In this document: one piece after another, positions 1 to 8,767 of the stretch | Position numbering within the stretch: the stretch's first letter is position 1 | Layout of the letters: the number at the start of each line of letters is the position of its first letter | NCBI GenBank assembly: GCA_027487485.1 | Contig: JAIYDN010000078.1 | Span: 1 to 64,000 of the forward strand | Direction of reading: 5' to 3' | DNA from: Planctomycetaceae bacterium | GTDB taxonomy: Bacteria > Planctomycetota > Planctomycetia > Pirellulales > Pirellulaceae | Length of the DNA: 64,000 nt | Program-made: the position numbers and the translations under genes | Notes under the pieces: model-generated | What the model was told of the DNA's origin: nothing | Seen by the model: only the letters and a program-made list of their open reading frames with translations | Databases searched by the model: none

Positions 1-2067
1 AGCCCAACGGGCCCCATTGCGGACACCGACACGTTCACCTTCGACCGAGCAGGTCGCATGTTGACAGCAGTTAGTGGCCGTTACACCAACACAGTCACCT
101 ACGCTTTTGACCCAGCCGGTCGTAAAGCGTCCGAAGGCTTAACCATATCAGGCCAGACCTACACGATTGGCAGTTCTTACAATGCTCGTAACGAGCTCGT
201 AAAATACACCTATCCCGACGGCTCGATCGCCGACCGAGCGTACACGGCACGTGGCGCACTGAGCCAACTGAAGCTGGACACCGCGACGGTGGATACCAGA
301 ACGTATGACGACGGGGGGCGCATGTTGACATCGGTACTAGGCAACGGCATCACGGAGACACGAGCCTACCGTACGGACAATCTTCTAACCTCGATCAACT
401 CATCGAACACCAATCTTGGCAACTTGGCTTACACATGGGATGCGAACAAGAACAAGACGGCCGAGACGATCACGGGTGTGATGAGCAACTACGGCTTCAC
501 TGCCGCAGGCACAACCTATGACTTCGAAGACCGACTGACGGGCTTTCAGCGGGCAGCCACCAGTGGACCCGCTCTCTTGTCGCAATCTTGGTCCCTGTCG
601 ACAGTTGGAGATTGGAACAGTGTCACCACCAACGGTACGGCTCAAACCCGAACCCACGGCCCAACGCATGAGCTGCTTGCAATCGGAGGACTGACCGGAA
701 CGATAGATGTTAAAGGTAATACCAAGCGTCTGCCGGGCGGTTTTTCTAATTACACGATGGACTGGGATTTTGACAATCGGCTGATTGGGGCAACTTCTTC
801 TAGTACAAAAATCAGCTATGAGCCAGAAATAGATGGCCATCATGAGGTATCGTTTCGATACGACGCGTTGGGCAGACGGGTTTCTAGAGCGTTTAACGTC
901 TACGAGAACAACAAGGATAAAGGTGAAGGGATAGAATTGATCAGTTCCGAAGAAGTAGTCTTTGTTCAAGCTGACCAGCAGACATTTGCGGACTACGTGG
1001 GAGGAGCTCCATCAGCAACACCGACCTATCGTTATGTTTATGGCAGCTACATTGACGAACCGGTGGTTCGCAAGGGTGCGGGAACATCGGGCACGGTCCA
1101 TTACTACCACCGCAATCAACAGTACAGTATCTACGCCATAACCGATGCGGCTGCGAACATAGCCGAGCGATATGCCTACACGGCTTATGGGCAACCAACG
1201 ATCTTGAACGCAGCCGCAACGGTCATCGCGACGTCTGCAATCAGCAACAGATACACCTACACTGCTCGCGAGTGGGACGCGACTGTTGGGCTGTATCACT
1301 TCCGGGCAAGGTGGATGAGTGGGTTGACGGGGAGGTTCCTCACCAGAGACCCAATCGAGTATCGGGGGAAGAGCTTTGGACTCTATAGCTTTGTTCGTCA
1401 TCGAGTCCTTAGGCTAGTTGACCCTTCAGGTCTTACTGACTTTCCCGTAACACTTCCAACTTCTGGAGGTGGGTGCTGGTCCAGGGGCGGAGATGATGAA
1501 GAAAGAACATATGAAACCGCACGTATTTGTATATGGATCAGCACTGACAGAAACACGTGCCGTGAGACAACTTGTGGCTGTGAAGGCGAACTCACATTTC
1601 GATTAACTTACGTTGCTGAACTAACGGGTGAGTACTTTTCTCCTGCTGGTAATTTTGGTATCTATTACCCGGTTACTGGTCCTATTGCAGACCCTTTAAA
1701 TGATACCCCTTCAGGTACGTTCTATCCCTTTGAATGGATCCCTCGGAATGGAGGAATTCGTGGGCCTGGCAATTGGGGAACGATGTACAAAATCATTCCA
1801 CTTGGTTCCGTTCCTTGCCATGGCGGCAACCTTGGTGGTACCGGTGCAGTTGGTAGTACACCAGCGAACGGGAGCGTTCGAACGGCAGAAATGATCAATT
1901 TCAACATTACGGTTACGAAGTGTGGACGTGTTTCGTCAACGGTGTCTTTGATGGAACTTCCAACAGGTGCGGGAGATGACGGGGAAGGCGAACATCCGCA
2001 TCCGTTAATTCCGATCACGCCAACGGACCCTGGATATCCGCCTTGTCCTTCATGCCCTAAGAGGTAG
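1..2067 (+). CDS. RHS/YD-repeat protein, 3' part (5' end outside window)
   Basis: The frame is open to the first base of the window, so the true start lies upstream; the first in-frame ATG is at 58. The visible part carries YD-type repeats (for example FDPAGR, FRYDALGRRVSR) and the RHS core end, with YTAREWD, GLYHFRARW, GRFLTRDPI and DPSGL. After the core, about 200 residues form a variable C-terminal tip rich in Gly, Pro and Cys that resembles no toxin domain I know. RHS/YD proteins are large secreted or surface shells whose variable tips are often toxins or adhesins. A small signal-peptide protein follows 8 bases downstream. The RHS assignment is secure; the function of the tip is unknown. 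Confidence 0.9.
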   Translation, partial: SPTGPIADTDTFTFDRAGRMLTAVSGRYTNTVTYAFDPAGRKASEGLTISGQTYTIGSSYNARNELVKYTYPDGSIADRAYTARGALSQLKLDTATVDTRTYDDGGRMLTSVLGNGITETRAYRTDNLLTSINSSNTNLGNLAYTWDANKNKTAETITGVMSNYGFTAAGTTYDFEDRLTGFQRAATSGPALLSQSWSLSTVGDWNSVTTNGTAQTRTHGPTHELLAIGGLTGTIDVKGNTKRLPGGFSNYTMDWDFDNRLIGATSSSTKISYEPEIDGHHEVSFRYDALGRRVSRAFNVYENNKDKGEGIELISSEEVVFVQADQQTFADYVGGAPSATPTYRYVYGSYIDEPVVRKGAGTSGTVHYYHRNQQYSIYAITDAAANIAERYAYTAYGQPTILNAAATVIATSAISNRYTYTAREWDATVGLYHFRARWMSGLTGRFLTRDPIEYRGKSFGLYSFVRHRVLRLVDPSGLTDFPVTLPTSGGGCWSRGGDDEERTYETARICIWISTDRNTCRETTCGCEGELTFRLTYVAELTGEYFSPAGNFGIYYPVTGPIADPLNDTPSGTFYPFEWIPRNGGIRGPGNWGTMYKIIPLGSVPCHGGNLGGTGAVGSTPANGSVRTAEMINFNITVTKCGRVSSTVSLMELPTGAGDDGEGEHPHPLIPITPTDPGYPPCPSCPKR

Positions 2068-2075
2068 GTATACAC

Positions 2076-2687
2076 ATGGGAGCAAATTTCTTGCGTTCAA
2101 TTTTGATTTGGTTAACCTCAATCGCAATGTCTTTGTTAATTGGAAACGTAGTGATGGCGGAGGATAGTTCAGCAAAATTGCTACAAATAGTCGGCCCGGG
2201 AGCCTTTGATTGGAAAGAAATTCTAAACTACGCGGAGATTCAGTTCTTAAAGATTGATGATGATGAAGTGCCTGTTTCTCAAAAGTTGGAGAAATGTCCA
2301 GATTTGATTAAGTTGGTTGAAAATGCGTCAGACTTGCAATCAATTTGGTTGCCGGGACGATTTCTTACAAATGAGTTTTTGTCTGCAGCTGCGCGTTCAC
2401 CAAAGTTGAGAACTTTGGTTGTGATCGATCCAGTCGATGAAGCGACAGCTTTGGATAAGCTTAGACAGTCGACTAGCCTGAAGTTGGTTGTCCTGATTCG
2501 CCACAAAACAAAAATGTCCCTAGTTGATTTATCCGGGACAGTCGATTCCCGAGGATGGGTATTGAAGGAGGTTCGTCTATTTGAGAATAGTCCGTACCTC
2601 AACTCAAACGGCTGCCCAACTAGTGATTTTTTGACAGAGCATTTTGGAGCAAAGTTCGGAAAGAGCAACCCGATGTCGAAACAGTGA
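2076..2687 (+). CDS. Hypothetical exported protein next to the RHS gene
   Basis: This is a 203-residue protein. Its N-terminus is a signal-peptide-like hydrophobic stretch (about residues 7-28) ending near VMAED. Start ATG 2076 has a GAGGTAGG ribosome site just upstream, and the gene begins 8 bases after the RHS stop, so the two are probably co-transcribed. The middle, with PKLRTLVVIDP and TSLKLVVLI, looks like irregular leucine-rich strands. A gene directly after an RHS tip is often an immunity protein. An exported protein would suit a toxin that acts outside the cytoplasm, but that is inference. Base composition is more AT-rich than the RHS gene, as is common for RHS tips and their partners. 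Confidence 0.6.
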   Translation: MGANFLRSILIWLTSIAMSLLIGNVVMAEDSSAKLLQIVGPGAFDWKEILNYAEIQFLKIDDDEVPVSQKLEKCPDLIKLVENASDLQSIWLPGRFLTNEFLSAAARSPKLRTLVVIDPVDEATALDKLRQSTSLKLVVLIRHKTKMSLVDLSGTVDSRGWVLKEVRLFENSPYLNSNGCPTSDFLTEHFGAKFGKSNPMSKQ

Positions 2688-2891
2688 AAGTTCTCTAATA
2701 CCCTGAACAACGACAGCCCTGCAGTTTCACATGACATTCTGGACTTTTTGTTCGAGAACTCGACAATTAGCAATACTGATGCATGTCGCCTTATGTCTTG
2801 CAAAGTCTGTTAGTGCAATTCGGATTTGCGCATAAAGCCAACGATGTTCGAGATTACAAACATTGGATGTACTTGGCCTCTTGGGCTATCT

Positions 2892-3296
2892 CTACGTCAC
2901 GTGTATTTCATCAATGACGGTAGCGTTACTTGGTCCATTTGCCGTGTCCCCGAATCCTGACTCGCGAATCCACGGTACTTTGTGCCGGACTATGCCGGCA
3001 AACAAGCATATGTTTGGACGGACCATGCCGTTCAATTGCCGCCCGATGATCCGAACGGTCTTGCCTCCAAAATGTAATGTAATGCCCTCGGAGGGATCAA
3101 GCACTGCTTTTTCGAGCCATGCATAACCATAACAGGTTATGTTGCCATTCAAGTGGCGCAGCTCTAGCATGACTGCTCGGTCACGGACGCCTCGAAGCCA
3201 TCCAAACGATTGGAGGTCCTCCATCTCTTGGTCGTCAGCTATACGGGTCGGTATGTCACCCCTGCCCGTCAGACGGTCCAGAATACTATCGCTCAT
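2892..3296 (-). CDS. Hypothetical protein downstream of the relaxase
   Basis: This 134-residue protein starts at ATG 3296, inside the last codons of the relaxase gene (11-base overlap). That suggests translational coupling and a shared transcript. No known motif is seen. The middle (residues about 40-95) alternates short hydrophobic strands and looks like a small beta-rich fold. There is no signal peptide or membrane segment. The overlap with the relaxase is the main support; a role in plasmid transfer is a guess from position. Confidence 0.6.
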   Translation of the reverse strand: MSDSILDRLTGRGDIPTRIADDQEMEDLQSFGWLRGVRDRAVMLELRHLNGNITCYGYAWLEKAVLDPSEGITLHFGGKTVRIIGRQLNGMVRPNICLFAGIVRHKVPWIRESGFGDTANGPSNATVIDEIHVT

Positions 3297-5931
3297 AGAC
3301 TAGCTCCCTATGTACTTTTTTTTGAGGCTCTTGTGATTGATGTAGTGAATTTTCTTGGGCATTGAGCCTTGCGATCGCACTAGCTCGACGATTGCCATCC
3401 ACGAATTCCGTAGCTGAAAGGCGTTCGTCGCTTTCGGTGATTTGCTGACGGAGGGCATGTTTGTCATCGGTATAGATGGTTGCCTTTTTCGAGCCACGTG
3501 AAACCGAAACATAAAACTGCTCTCGGGACGAAGCTCTGAATGACTCGCTGGATTGGCCGATAAACACCTGATCAACCGACTTCCCTTGCGAGGCATGCGA
3601 TGTGACGACATAACCATATGTCAAATGTCCGAAATCATGAGCGATGGTCCAACCATTCTCCGCAAGTACGATTCCGCCATCTGGCGTGAATCGCTTAATC
3701 GTGTAGATGGAACCGTTGTTGAGCCGGTGAGCACCATCGGCGGTGGAACCGTTCTGCGTAATCCGGATTCGGTCTCCCTGTGAGAATGCAATCTCGCGGC
3801 TATGGTAGGCTTGAAACCGTTTCGCATGTTCAAGCGTTAACGCTTCAACGTCATCGAACTTGATACGATCCCCTTTCTTGAACCCCTTTGCGTTTTGGTG
3901 AAACACCAATACATCCGAGGGACCATAATTGACTCTGTCTCCACGTTCCGCTTCGGTGAGTCCAGCGGTCTCAAAGATGGTGAAGTGTTTCTCTTCTTTT
4001 CCCAAGACTTTCTTGAAGCGGAGCCGATCGCGAATCTCCGATGTGATGCGATGCCCTTCGGCATGCGTGGGCGAAACAACAATGGCCGATTGACCTTTCG
4101 CTATCGCAGACACGTAGTCTGAAGATATTTGAACATAACGCTCGTTGATAGGCAGTTGCTTGACCCAGCCCATGGCATCGAGCTGATTGAATCCATCGGC
4201 GATTTTCTGTTCGCTAAGCAGTTTTACTGCTGCTTTATAGGTGCCTTGTTGGCGTTTGATCTCCTTCACCTCTGCCGATACGATGCCAGCTTCGGTTTCG
4301 AGCAGCTTTAGTACGGACCCGCGTTCGACCGAGGCATGCTGCCTGCGATCCCCCGACAGTAATAACCTTGCATCGATTCTCTCAGCTAGTTCGGTGACTT
4401 GCTTCATCGTGTGCATACCAATGAGCCCTGCCTCGTCGATCCAAATCAGTTGGCCAGCCGCTTTTTGCTGAAGTTCCGTATCGACAAGCAAACGCGAAAC
4501 GGTGTCCGCTTCCGTAAATCCTGCGTCTCGCAGCACGCCTCGACTTGCATCCGCTGATGGAGCGAACGCAAGCACACGCGTGCCAGATAGTTCAATAGCT
4601 TCTGCCGCTTCTTGCATCAGGGTTGTTTTGCCAACCCCAGCAGCACCACGAAGCAGAATGACTCGGTCCCTTGATCCCACAATATGACGTACCGCTGATT
4701 TCTGTGCATCGTTTAGCCAATCTCGCGTAAAGATATGCGGTTTCGAATTGAGCGGTTTGCAGGTCCCTCGCCCTCTTCTTGCGAAATCAATAACACGCTT
4801 TTCTTCTGCCAACACTTCACGTGTTGTAAGCATCTTTTGCCCGTCTCGTTCACCGTGAATGAACGGAATGGACGCTGCCTGTAGGAGCACATCTTCGACG
4901 CGAGCCTTTCCAACCGAATGACGCAGGGCCAAGGCAAGCACTTGCCTTTCAGGGACCACGGATTGGCGTTCGAACGCATGATCAGTTGCATATTCCATAC
5001 CTTTCGCAGCAGCCGAGCTATCGGCGGGTTCCGTATCGCCCCCAAGTCTCCGTTCTATAGAATCAATCTCTTGGAGATCCGCAGGACTCATGCGTGCCCG
5101 CCATTCGCCTTGCAATTCAGTAAAACCCATATTCTTTTGCTTACGATTGCGAGTCTTGGCTCCAAGCTCCGCTTTCTGCTCTGCATTTTCGATTCCTTTT
5201 TCGCGTGCAAGCTCTTCAATCTCTTGCGTGCGACGCGAAAATTTACCGAGTGTTGCTTGCCCTATGCCTTTTAGCTCCCAACCTTTGGCAGTTCGCTCAA
5301 TGGGCAAGCCTAATTCGCCCAGCCGATGAGCAAACCTGGAATGGAATACCGCTTCGAAGTACGGTGCATCACGCTTGAGATTGCGAAACTGGCCTGCCTT
5401 GTAGGCCTGCTCCTGTTTGTCCCATGTTGTGTTGAATACGAAGCAGTGGGCGTGCAAATGGGGATCGGGCAATCCATCTACGGGCCGTGCCGTGAAGTGA
5501 ATGAACTCGCCCCAAACCATGTTCCCGGTCTGACGGTTCTCGTTTTTGCCGTCTTTGCGAACCCGAGTACTCATTTCTGCTTCCATGTCTTGCATGGTGC
5601 CATCCACCGAGTCACGAAATGCGTCCAGGATTCGTTCGTCACGAGTCATCGAATAAAGGATCGACACACTTTTGGGTACATGAAAGTTGAAGTCATAGCC
5701 AACTGTGCGTTCCGTCTTATTCCGCAGTGTTAGCGGTTCGCCATTGTTTGGGTTCTTGTTGTCGCAGAGAGACTCCCAGTCCTTCAGTTCGACCTTTCCC
5801 GTCAAGCCGAGTCTGGCAGCTCCGATTCCCCGCCAGCGTCCTTCGAGCTCCTGGCCCTCCAAGTAATAGTCGGCGGTCGAATAATAGCTTTTTGCACCGG
5901 CAGCATGTGTGTTCTGAATGATTCGTAACAT
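3286..5931 (-). CDS. MobF-family conjugative relaxase-helicase (TrwC/TraI-like)
   Basis: This 881-residue protein would nick the transfer origin, bind covalently to the cut strand and unwind DNA during conjugation. The N-terminal relaxase domain has paired tyrosines of the MobF type (Y16 Y17 and Y22 Y23) and the metal-binding three-histidine motif PHLHAH (H158, H160, H162). The C-terminal half is a RecD-like helicase with Walker A GAAGVGKT (429-436) and Walker B WIDEAGL (about 497-503), and a late UvrD_C_2-like segment with YGYVVTSHASQGKS. Family members range from about 900 to 1,750 residues, so this is a compact but complete version. ATG 5931 places the tyrosines where the family has them. 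No coupling protein or secretion genes are nearby in the window. An oriT may lie in 5932-6071, but I could not identify one. Confidence 0.93.
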   Translation of the reverse strand: MLRIIQNTHAAGAKSYYSTADYYLEGQELEGRWRGIGAARLGLTGKVELKDWESLCDNKNPNNGEPLTLRNKTERTVGYDFNFHVPKSVSILYSMTRDERILDAFRDSVDGTMQDMEAEMSTRVRKDGKNENRQTGNMVWGEFIHFTARPVDGLPDPHLHAHCFVFNTTWDKQEQAYKAGQFRNLKRDAPYFEAVFHSRFAHRLGELGLPIERTAKGWELKGIGQATLGKFSRRTQEIEELAREKGIENAEQKAELGAKTRNRKQKNMGFTELQGEWRARMSPADLQEIDSIERRLGGDTEPADSSAAAKGMEYATDHAFERQSVVPERQVLALALRHSVGKARVEDVLLQAASIPFIHGERDGQKMLTTREVLAEEKRVIDFARRGRGTCKPLNSKPHIFTRDWLNDAQKSAVRHIVGSRDRVILLRGAAGVGKTTLMQEAAEAIELSGTRVLAFAPSADASRGVLRDAGFTEADTVSRLLVDTELQQKAAGQLIWIDEAGLIGMHTMKQVTELAERIDARLLLSGDRRQHASVERGSVLKLLETEAGIVSAEVKEIKRQQGTYKAAVKLLSEQKIADGFNQLDAMGWVKQLPINERYVQISSDYVSAIAKGQSAIVVSPTHAEGHRITSEIRDRLRFKKVLGKEEKHFTIFETAGLTEAERGDRVNYGPSDVLVFHQNAKGFKKGDRIKFDDVEALTLEHAKRFQAYHSREIAFSQGDRIRITQNGSTADGAHRLNNGSIYTIKRFTPDGGIVLAENGWTIAHDFGHLTYGYVVTSHASQGKSVDQVFIGQSSESFRASSREQFYVSVSRGSKKATIYTDDKHALRQQITESDERLSATEFVDGNRRASAIARLNAQENSLHQSQEPQKKVHRELVYER

Positions 5932-6071
5932 GTCTCATTCTATCCCATGCATGATTGCATTTTTGTTAATGGCACTTGCGGACATTGTGTTTCAATCCAA
6001 GACATCACAGGTCAAAGACGACCGATTCGCGATACCAAATGTCCATCGAGATTGCATCCCATCTGGTGCGG

Positions 6072-6320
6072 TCATGGGAATTCACTTATGCCTTTTTGGG
6101 TCACCTTCGAAAGGTTGGCAATGTTTACTCTTTCGGGCATGTCGGGGTTATCCCACTCGATCACCGCAAGCTTGGTTTCGCCCAGAGGTTCCATTGCGGT
6201 CACGATTCCGCGTGCAAACGGCACATCACCGGTTAGTTGGCCAGTGCTCTGCAAAAACGTTCGGCTGTAGCACACTTTGTCGCCGATTGCGATTTCGTTC
6301 AAACGATTCTTCCAGCTCAT
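6072..6320 (-). CDS. Small hypothetical protein of the plasmid backbone
   Basis: This 82-residue protein starts at ATG 6320, with AGGA a few bases upstream. The text IGDKVCYSRTFLQSTGQ followed by a strand-rich segment (ARGIVTAMEP, LAVIEWDNPD) suggests a small SH3-like or KOW-like beta barrel. I recall similar short proteins on planctomycete accessory elements, but I cannot name a family. It reads the same way as the relaxase and lies 141 bases upstream of it, so it may be the first gene of that transcript. Function is unknown. Confidence 0.6.
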   Translation of the reverse strand: MSWKNRLNEIAIGDKVCYSRTFLQSTGQLTGDVPFARGIVTAMEPLGETKLAVIEWDNPDMPERVNIANLSKVTQKGISEFP

Positions 6321-6812
6321 GCAATCCTCGTCTTGGTTTGCCTTCGTAACCTAGCCGAATTCTTTGGATGTCTTGGTTGCATGGATACCGCCTCGCTGGT
6401 TGTGATTATACTCCTTGCTCATAGCGGCTCAGTCTGGCGATTGTCAACCGAATTTCACAGGCCTTCGGGGTGAGCCATCTTGATTGCGGTAACGGCAGTT
6501 ACGAGAGTCCGCTCTTGGTCGCCATTCGTATCGACAGCGGCCAATCGTGGTTTGCATTGTCCTCGCGATTCGTCCTGCACTCGCCCTCGTTCTATCAATG
6601 CTCTCAAGGCAGCACACCATACAGCCATCATTACGGCGAAGCTAAAGCCGCCGTCGTGCTTTGCAAGCAGAGAATCGGTTCCCCCTAAAGGTCGCCCCCA
6701 ATTCTCAGCTTGCAAAGTAAATGCGTATTTGCACACGCCTTGGCGGCTTTCAGTTGCTTGCCGTAGGGCCGCAATGGTTGTGGCCTTAAAACCAAATGAA
6801 GAAAGGTCTCTT
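6321..6812. other. Gene-poor leader before the small-gene operon
   Basis: No gene is convincing here. A 126-codon frame runs leftward (6835-6455), but it overlaps the ribosome site and start of the next gene. A 6-bp inverted repeat (ACGGCG and CGCCGT around AAGCTAAAGC, 6633-6654) lies in the middle. The segment directly precedes a rightward run of small plasmid genes and probably holds their promoter or a structured leader. Confidence 0.4.
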
Positions 6813-7019
6813 ATGACAAACGAATCAACAAACACTTCTAAAAAACCAACGCTCTATGCCCACCATGTTCGCGAATCTGGAAACGGCAAAAGTTACTGGA
6901 CTCGTATCGGTGCCGCATGGAGCAACAAAGATGGTGGCTTCACCCTCCAGCTCGATTGTGTCCCCCTTGACGGTCGCATTGTCTGCACGCCGCCAAAGGA
7001 AGAGCCAACGGAGAAGTAA
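6813..7019 (+). CDS. Small conserved plasmid-type protein (68 aa)
   Basis: This 68-residue protein starts at ATG 6813 after a GAAGAAAGG ribosome site. A longer in-frame reading from 6480 is possible, but its extra N-terminus is arginine- and serine-rich and not protein-like. The core YWTRIGAAWSNKDGGF followed by LQLDCVPLDGRIV matches my memory of short hypothetical proteins carried by conjugative plasmids and integrative elements, where WTRIG and GRIV are the conserved parts. It opens a run of small rightward genes that all have GGAAAGGA-like ribosome sites. Molecular function is unknown. Confidence 0.7.
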   Translation: MTNESTNTSKKPTLYAHHVRESGNGKSYWTRIGAAWSNKDGGFTLQLDCVPLDGRIVCTPPKEEPTEK

Positions 7020-7034
7020 TCACAATCAACCAAC

Positions 7035-7056
7035 GGGCGGGCAGTCATGCCCGCCC
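7035..7056 (+). promoter_or_regulatory. 8-bp perfect hairpin before the next ribosome site
   Basis: GGGCGGGC (7035-7042) and GCCCGCCC (7049-7056) form a perfect GC stem around AGTCAT. It sits 15 bases after the stop of the 68-residue gene and just ahead of the GGAAAGGA ribosome site of the next gene. There is no T-run, so it is more likely an mRNA stability or attenuation element than a full terminator. Confidence 0.45.
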
Positions 7057-7077
7057 ACATCGGAAAGGAATCACATC

Positions 7078-7395
7078 ATGTCTACAAAACACAAACCAAC
7101 TCCCAAGTTTCGTCTTGGCAACCTCGTTGTTACCGAAGCCGTGCAAGACAAGCTCTCAAGCGGAGTGTACTTCGCCGGTCTCAAGCGGCACATGAACTGC
7201 GATTGGGGTGATCTTAGCCCCGAGAGCCAGGAAGAGAACTTCGAAGCCATCGAAAACGGATTCGACATCTTTTCCGCGTACGGCAAACGTAACCGTCGAT
7301 TCTGGATCATTACCAACGGTGACGGCTCAAGAACAACCATTCTTATGCCCGACGACTATTTGAATGCGACCATATCCCTCAACGAAAGGACCTAA
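7078..7395 (+). CDS. Plasmid-related protein of the WGDL type
   Basis: This 105-residue protein starts at ATG 7078 with GGAAAGGA upstream. Its pattern is FRLGNLVVTEAV, then HMNCDWGDLSPESQEENFEA, then FSAYGKRNRRFWIITNGD and TTILMPDDY. I recognise this from short proteins common on plasmids and integrative elements: a treble of GDWGDL, LLSAY and FWIITE-DRS-TT-LLPEDY. The biochemical role of the family is not known to me. The next gene is a diverged copy of it. Confidence 0.75.
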   Translation: MSTKHKPTPKFRLGNLVVTEAVQDKLSSGVYFAGLKRHMNCDWGDLSPESQEENFEAIENGFDIFSAYGKRNRRFWIITNGDGSRTTILMPDDYLNATISLNERT

Positions 7396-7399
7396 CATC

Positions 7400-7687
7400 A
7401 TGACCACTTTATCAACTTCACCGAAATCCGAAGTGCTTGTCGAGCTGGGACAAATAGTGATTTCCACCGAGGCAAGCAAGCAATTCACTCTCGCAGAGCT
7501 GTTCGAAGTTCTGCGATGCCATGGTTCCTGCGATTGGGGCACTATCCATGGCCAAGAACTGGACTGGAACGATTTCGCAGCCAAATGGGGCGGCGAACTG
7601 CTTTCGCGATATGGCACTTACGATCGAGGGCTTGTCGTCATAACCGACAACAACATTACCAACGTGTACACCAACAACGAGTATTAA
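7400..7687 (+). CDS. Diverged paralogue of the upstream WGDL-type protein
   Basis: This 95-residue protein starts at ATG 7400, 4 bases after the previous stop, with GAAAGGA upstream. It keeps the layout of its neighbour: a LGQIVISTEAS start, HGSCDWGTIHGQELDWND, LLSRYGTYDRGLVVITD and a short tail. The final TT-LLPDDY segment is replaced by NVYTNNEY. It looks like a tandem duplicate that has lost the C-terminal conserved segment. Function unknown. Confidence 0.7.
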   Translation: MTTLSTSPKSEVLVELGQIVISTEASKQFTLAELFEVLRCHGSCDWGTIHGQELDWNDFAAKWGGELLSRYGTYDRGLVVITDNNITNVYTNNEY

Positions 7688-7709
7688 TCACCGGAAAGGA
7701 ATCATAATC

Positions 7710-8018
7710 ATGAACACTCAACTTCTCAAAAACATCGTTAGTATTGCACGTCACCGCAACGGAATATGTGGTGCCCCCTTCTACGCTGTACTCTTCAACG
7801 ACTCCGATAGTTACAAACTTGGCATCGTCTTCGATTCACCTCATCATGTAGCCGTCTTAGACTTTGATCGGCTCGTTCGCAGCAACATCACGTTCGGCGA
7901 AAACAGCTATCGCGGTGATGTTTATGAAGCACCTTTGCGTGTAGCCATTACTGACCGAATGCGGCAACCGGAATCCACCAGCCCAAAATCGGAAATTCGT
8001 GAAGGAGGCCAGCCATGA
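7710..8018 (+). CDS. Hypothetical protein coupled to the methyltransferase
   Basis: This 102-residue protein starts at ATG 7710 with GGAAAGGA upstream. Its stop overlaps the start of the methyltransferase gene (ATGA), so the two are translationally coupled. Residues 23-60 alternate strands (FYAVLFND, YKLGIVFDS, HHVAVLDFDRL). No family recognised. It could be an accessory to the methyltransferase, but only the position suggests this. Confidence 0.6.
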   Translation: MNTQLLKNIVSIARHRNGICGAPFYAVLFNDSDSYKLGIVFDSPHHVAVLDFDRLVRSNITFGENSYRGDVYEAPLRVAITDRMRQPESTSPKSEIREGGQP

Positions 8019-8746
8019 ACATCGTCAATCCCTTCTACGCAGCCTATGCTTCAGAACCAGTGCAATTGATGGCCAAGCTGCCGCGTGCTCCCATCAATGG
8101 AAGCCCCGTCCCTGGACTTACCAGTCTCTATCACAACGATGCGCCAGGCGAGTTTGGTGACCGTTCCTATCCAGGCAATTGTGGCGGCAATCTGATTCAT
8201 GACTTGTTGCAATTTTTCAAGCCGAAACATGTATTTGATCCGATGAGCGGTAGCGGAACCTGTCGCGATGTATGTCTTGATCTTGGCATTGAGCATTGGT
8301 CCAGCGACATTCATGACGGATTCGATTTAAGCGATCCCCGAAACTTCTTTGGCGATAATGCGTTACTTGAACGCAGGATGTTTGACTTCGTTTGGATTCA
8401 CCCTCCCTACTGGCGGATGAAGCTGTACGCAAGCAATCCCGATGACCTATCGCGTGCTCCTACGCTTGAGGACTTCCTTGAACGCTGCGCACGGGTGATT
8501 GGGCACTGTGCCTATGTGCTCAAGCCCGGCGGAAAGTTCGCCATACTGATGGGCGACTATAGCGACCGTGAGAGAGGTTTCGTCCCCCTCACCTATCACA
8601 CGAAACGCCTTGCGTTCGAATCAGGACTCACTCAAACTTGCACCGACATCATAAGGTTCAGCCATGGTGCCAGCAGTAGCCGCAAAGTTTATCGATCATC
8701 ATTTATTCCTGGACTGCATGACGTTTGTGCAGTATTCACTAAGTAA
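8015..8746 (+). CDS. Orphan N6/N4-type DNA methyltransferase
   Basis: This 243-residue protein would transfer methyl groups from S-adenosylmethionine to adenine or cytosine amino groups in DNA. The cofactor motif is FDPMSGSGT (74-82), and the catalytic motif IV is HPPYW (129-133) where the usual form is DPPY or NPPY. Motif I precedes motif IV, and an ILMGDYSD segment follows. The protein is short, and no restriction endonuclease lies beside it, so a role in protecting the element from host restriction or marking it for replication is likelier than a restriction system. The His in place of Asp/Asn in motif IV may alter or reduce activity. Confidence 0.85.
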   Translation: MNIVNPFYAAYASEPVQLMAKLPRAPINGSPVPGLTSLYHNDAPGEFGDRSYPGNCGGNLIHDLLQFFKPKHVFDPMSGSGTCRDVCLDLGIEHWSSDIHDGFDLSDPRNFFGDNALLERRMFDFVWIHPPYWRMKLYASNPDDLSRAPTLEDFLERCARVIGHCAYVLKPGGKFAILMGDYSDRERGFVPLTYHTKRLAFESGLTQTCTDIIRFSHGASSSRKVYRSSFIPGLHDVCAVFTK

Positions 8747-8767
8747 CCCATTGAAAGGACTCACATT

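Noticed and set aside
6455-6835. Leftward 126-codon frame
   Set aside because: It overlaps the ribosome site and start of the rightward 68-residue gene, and I see no motif or good ribosome site for it; kept only as a leader observation.
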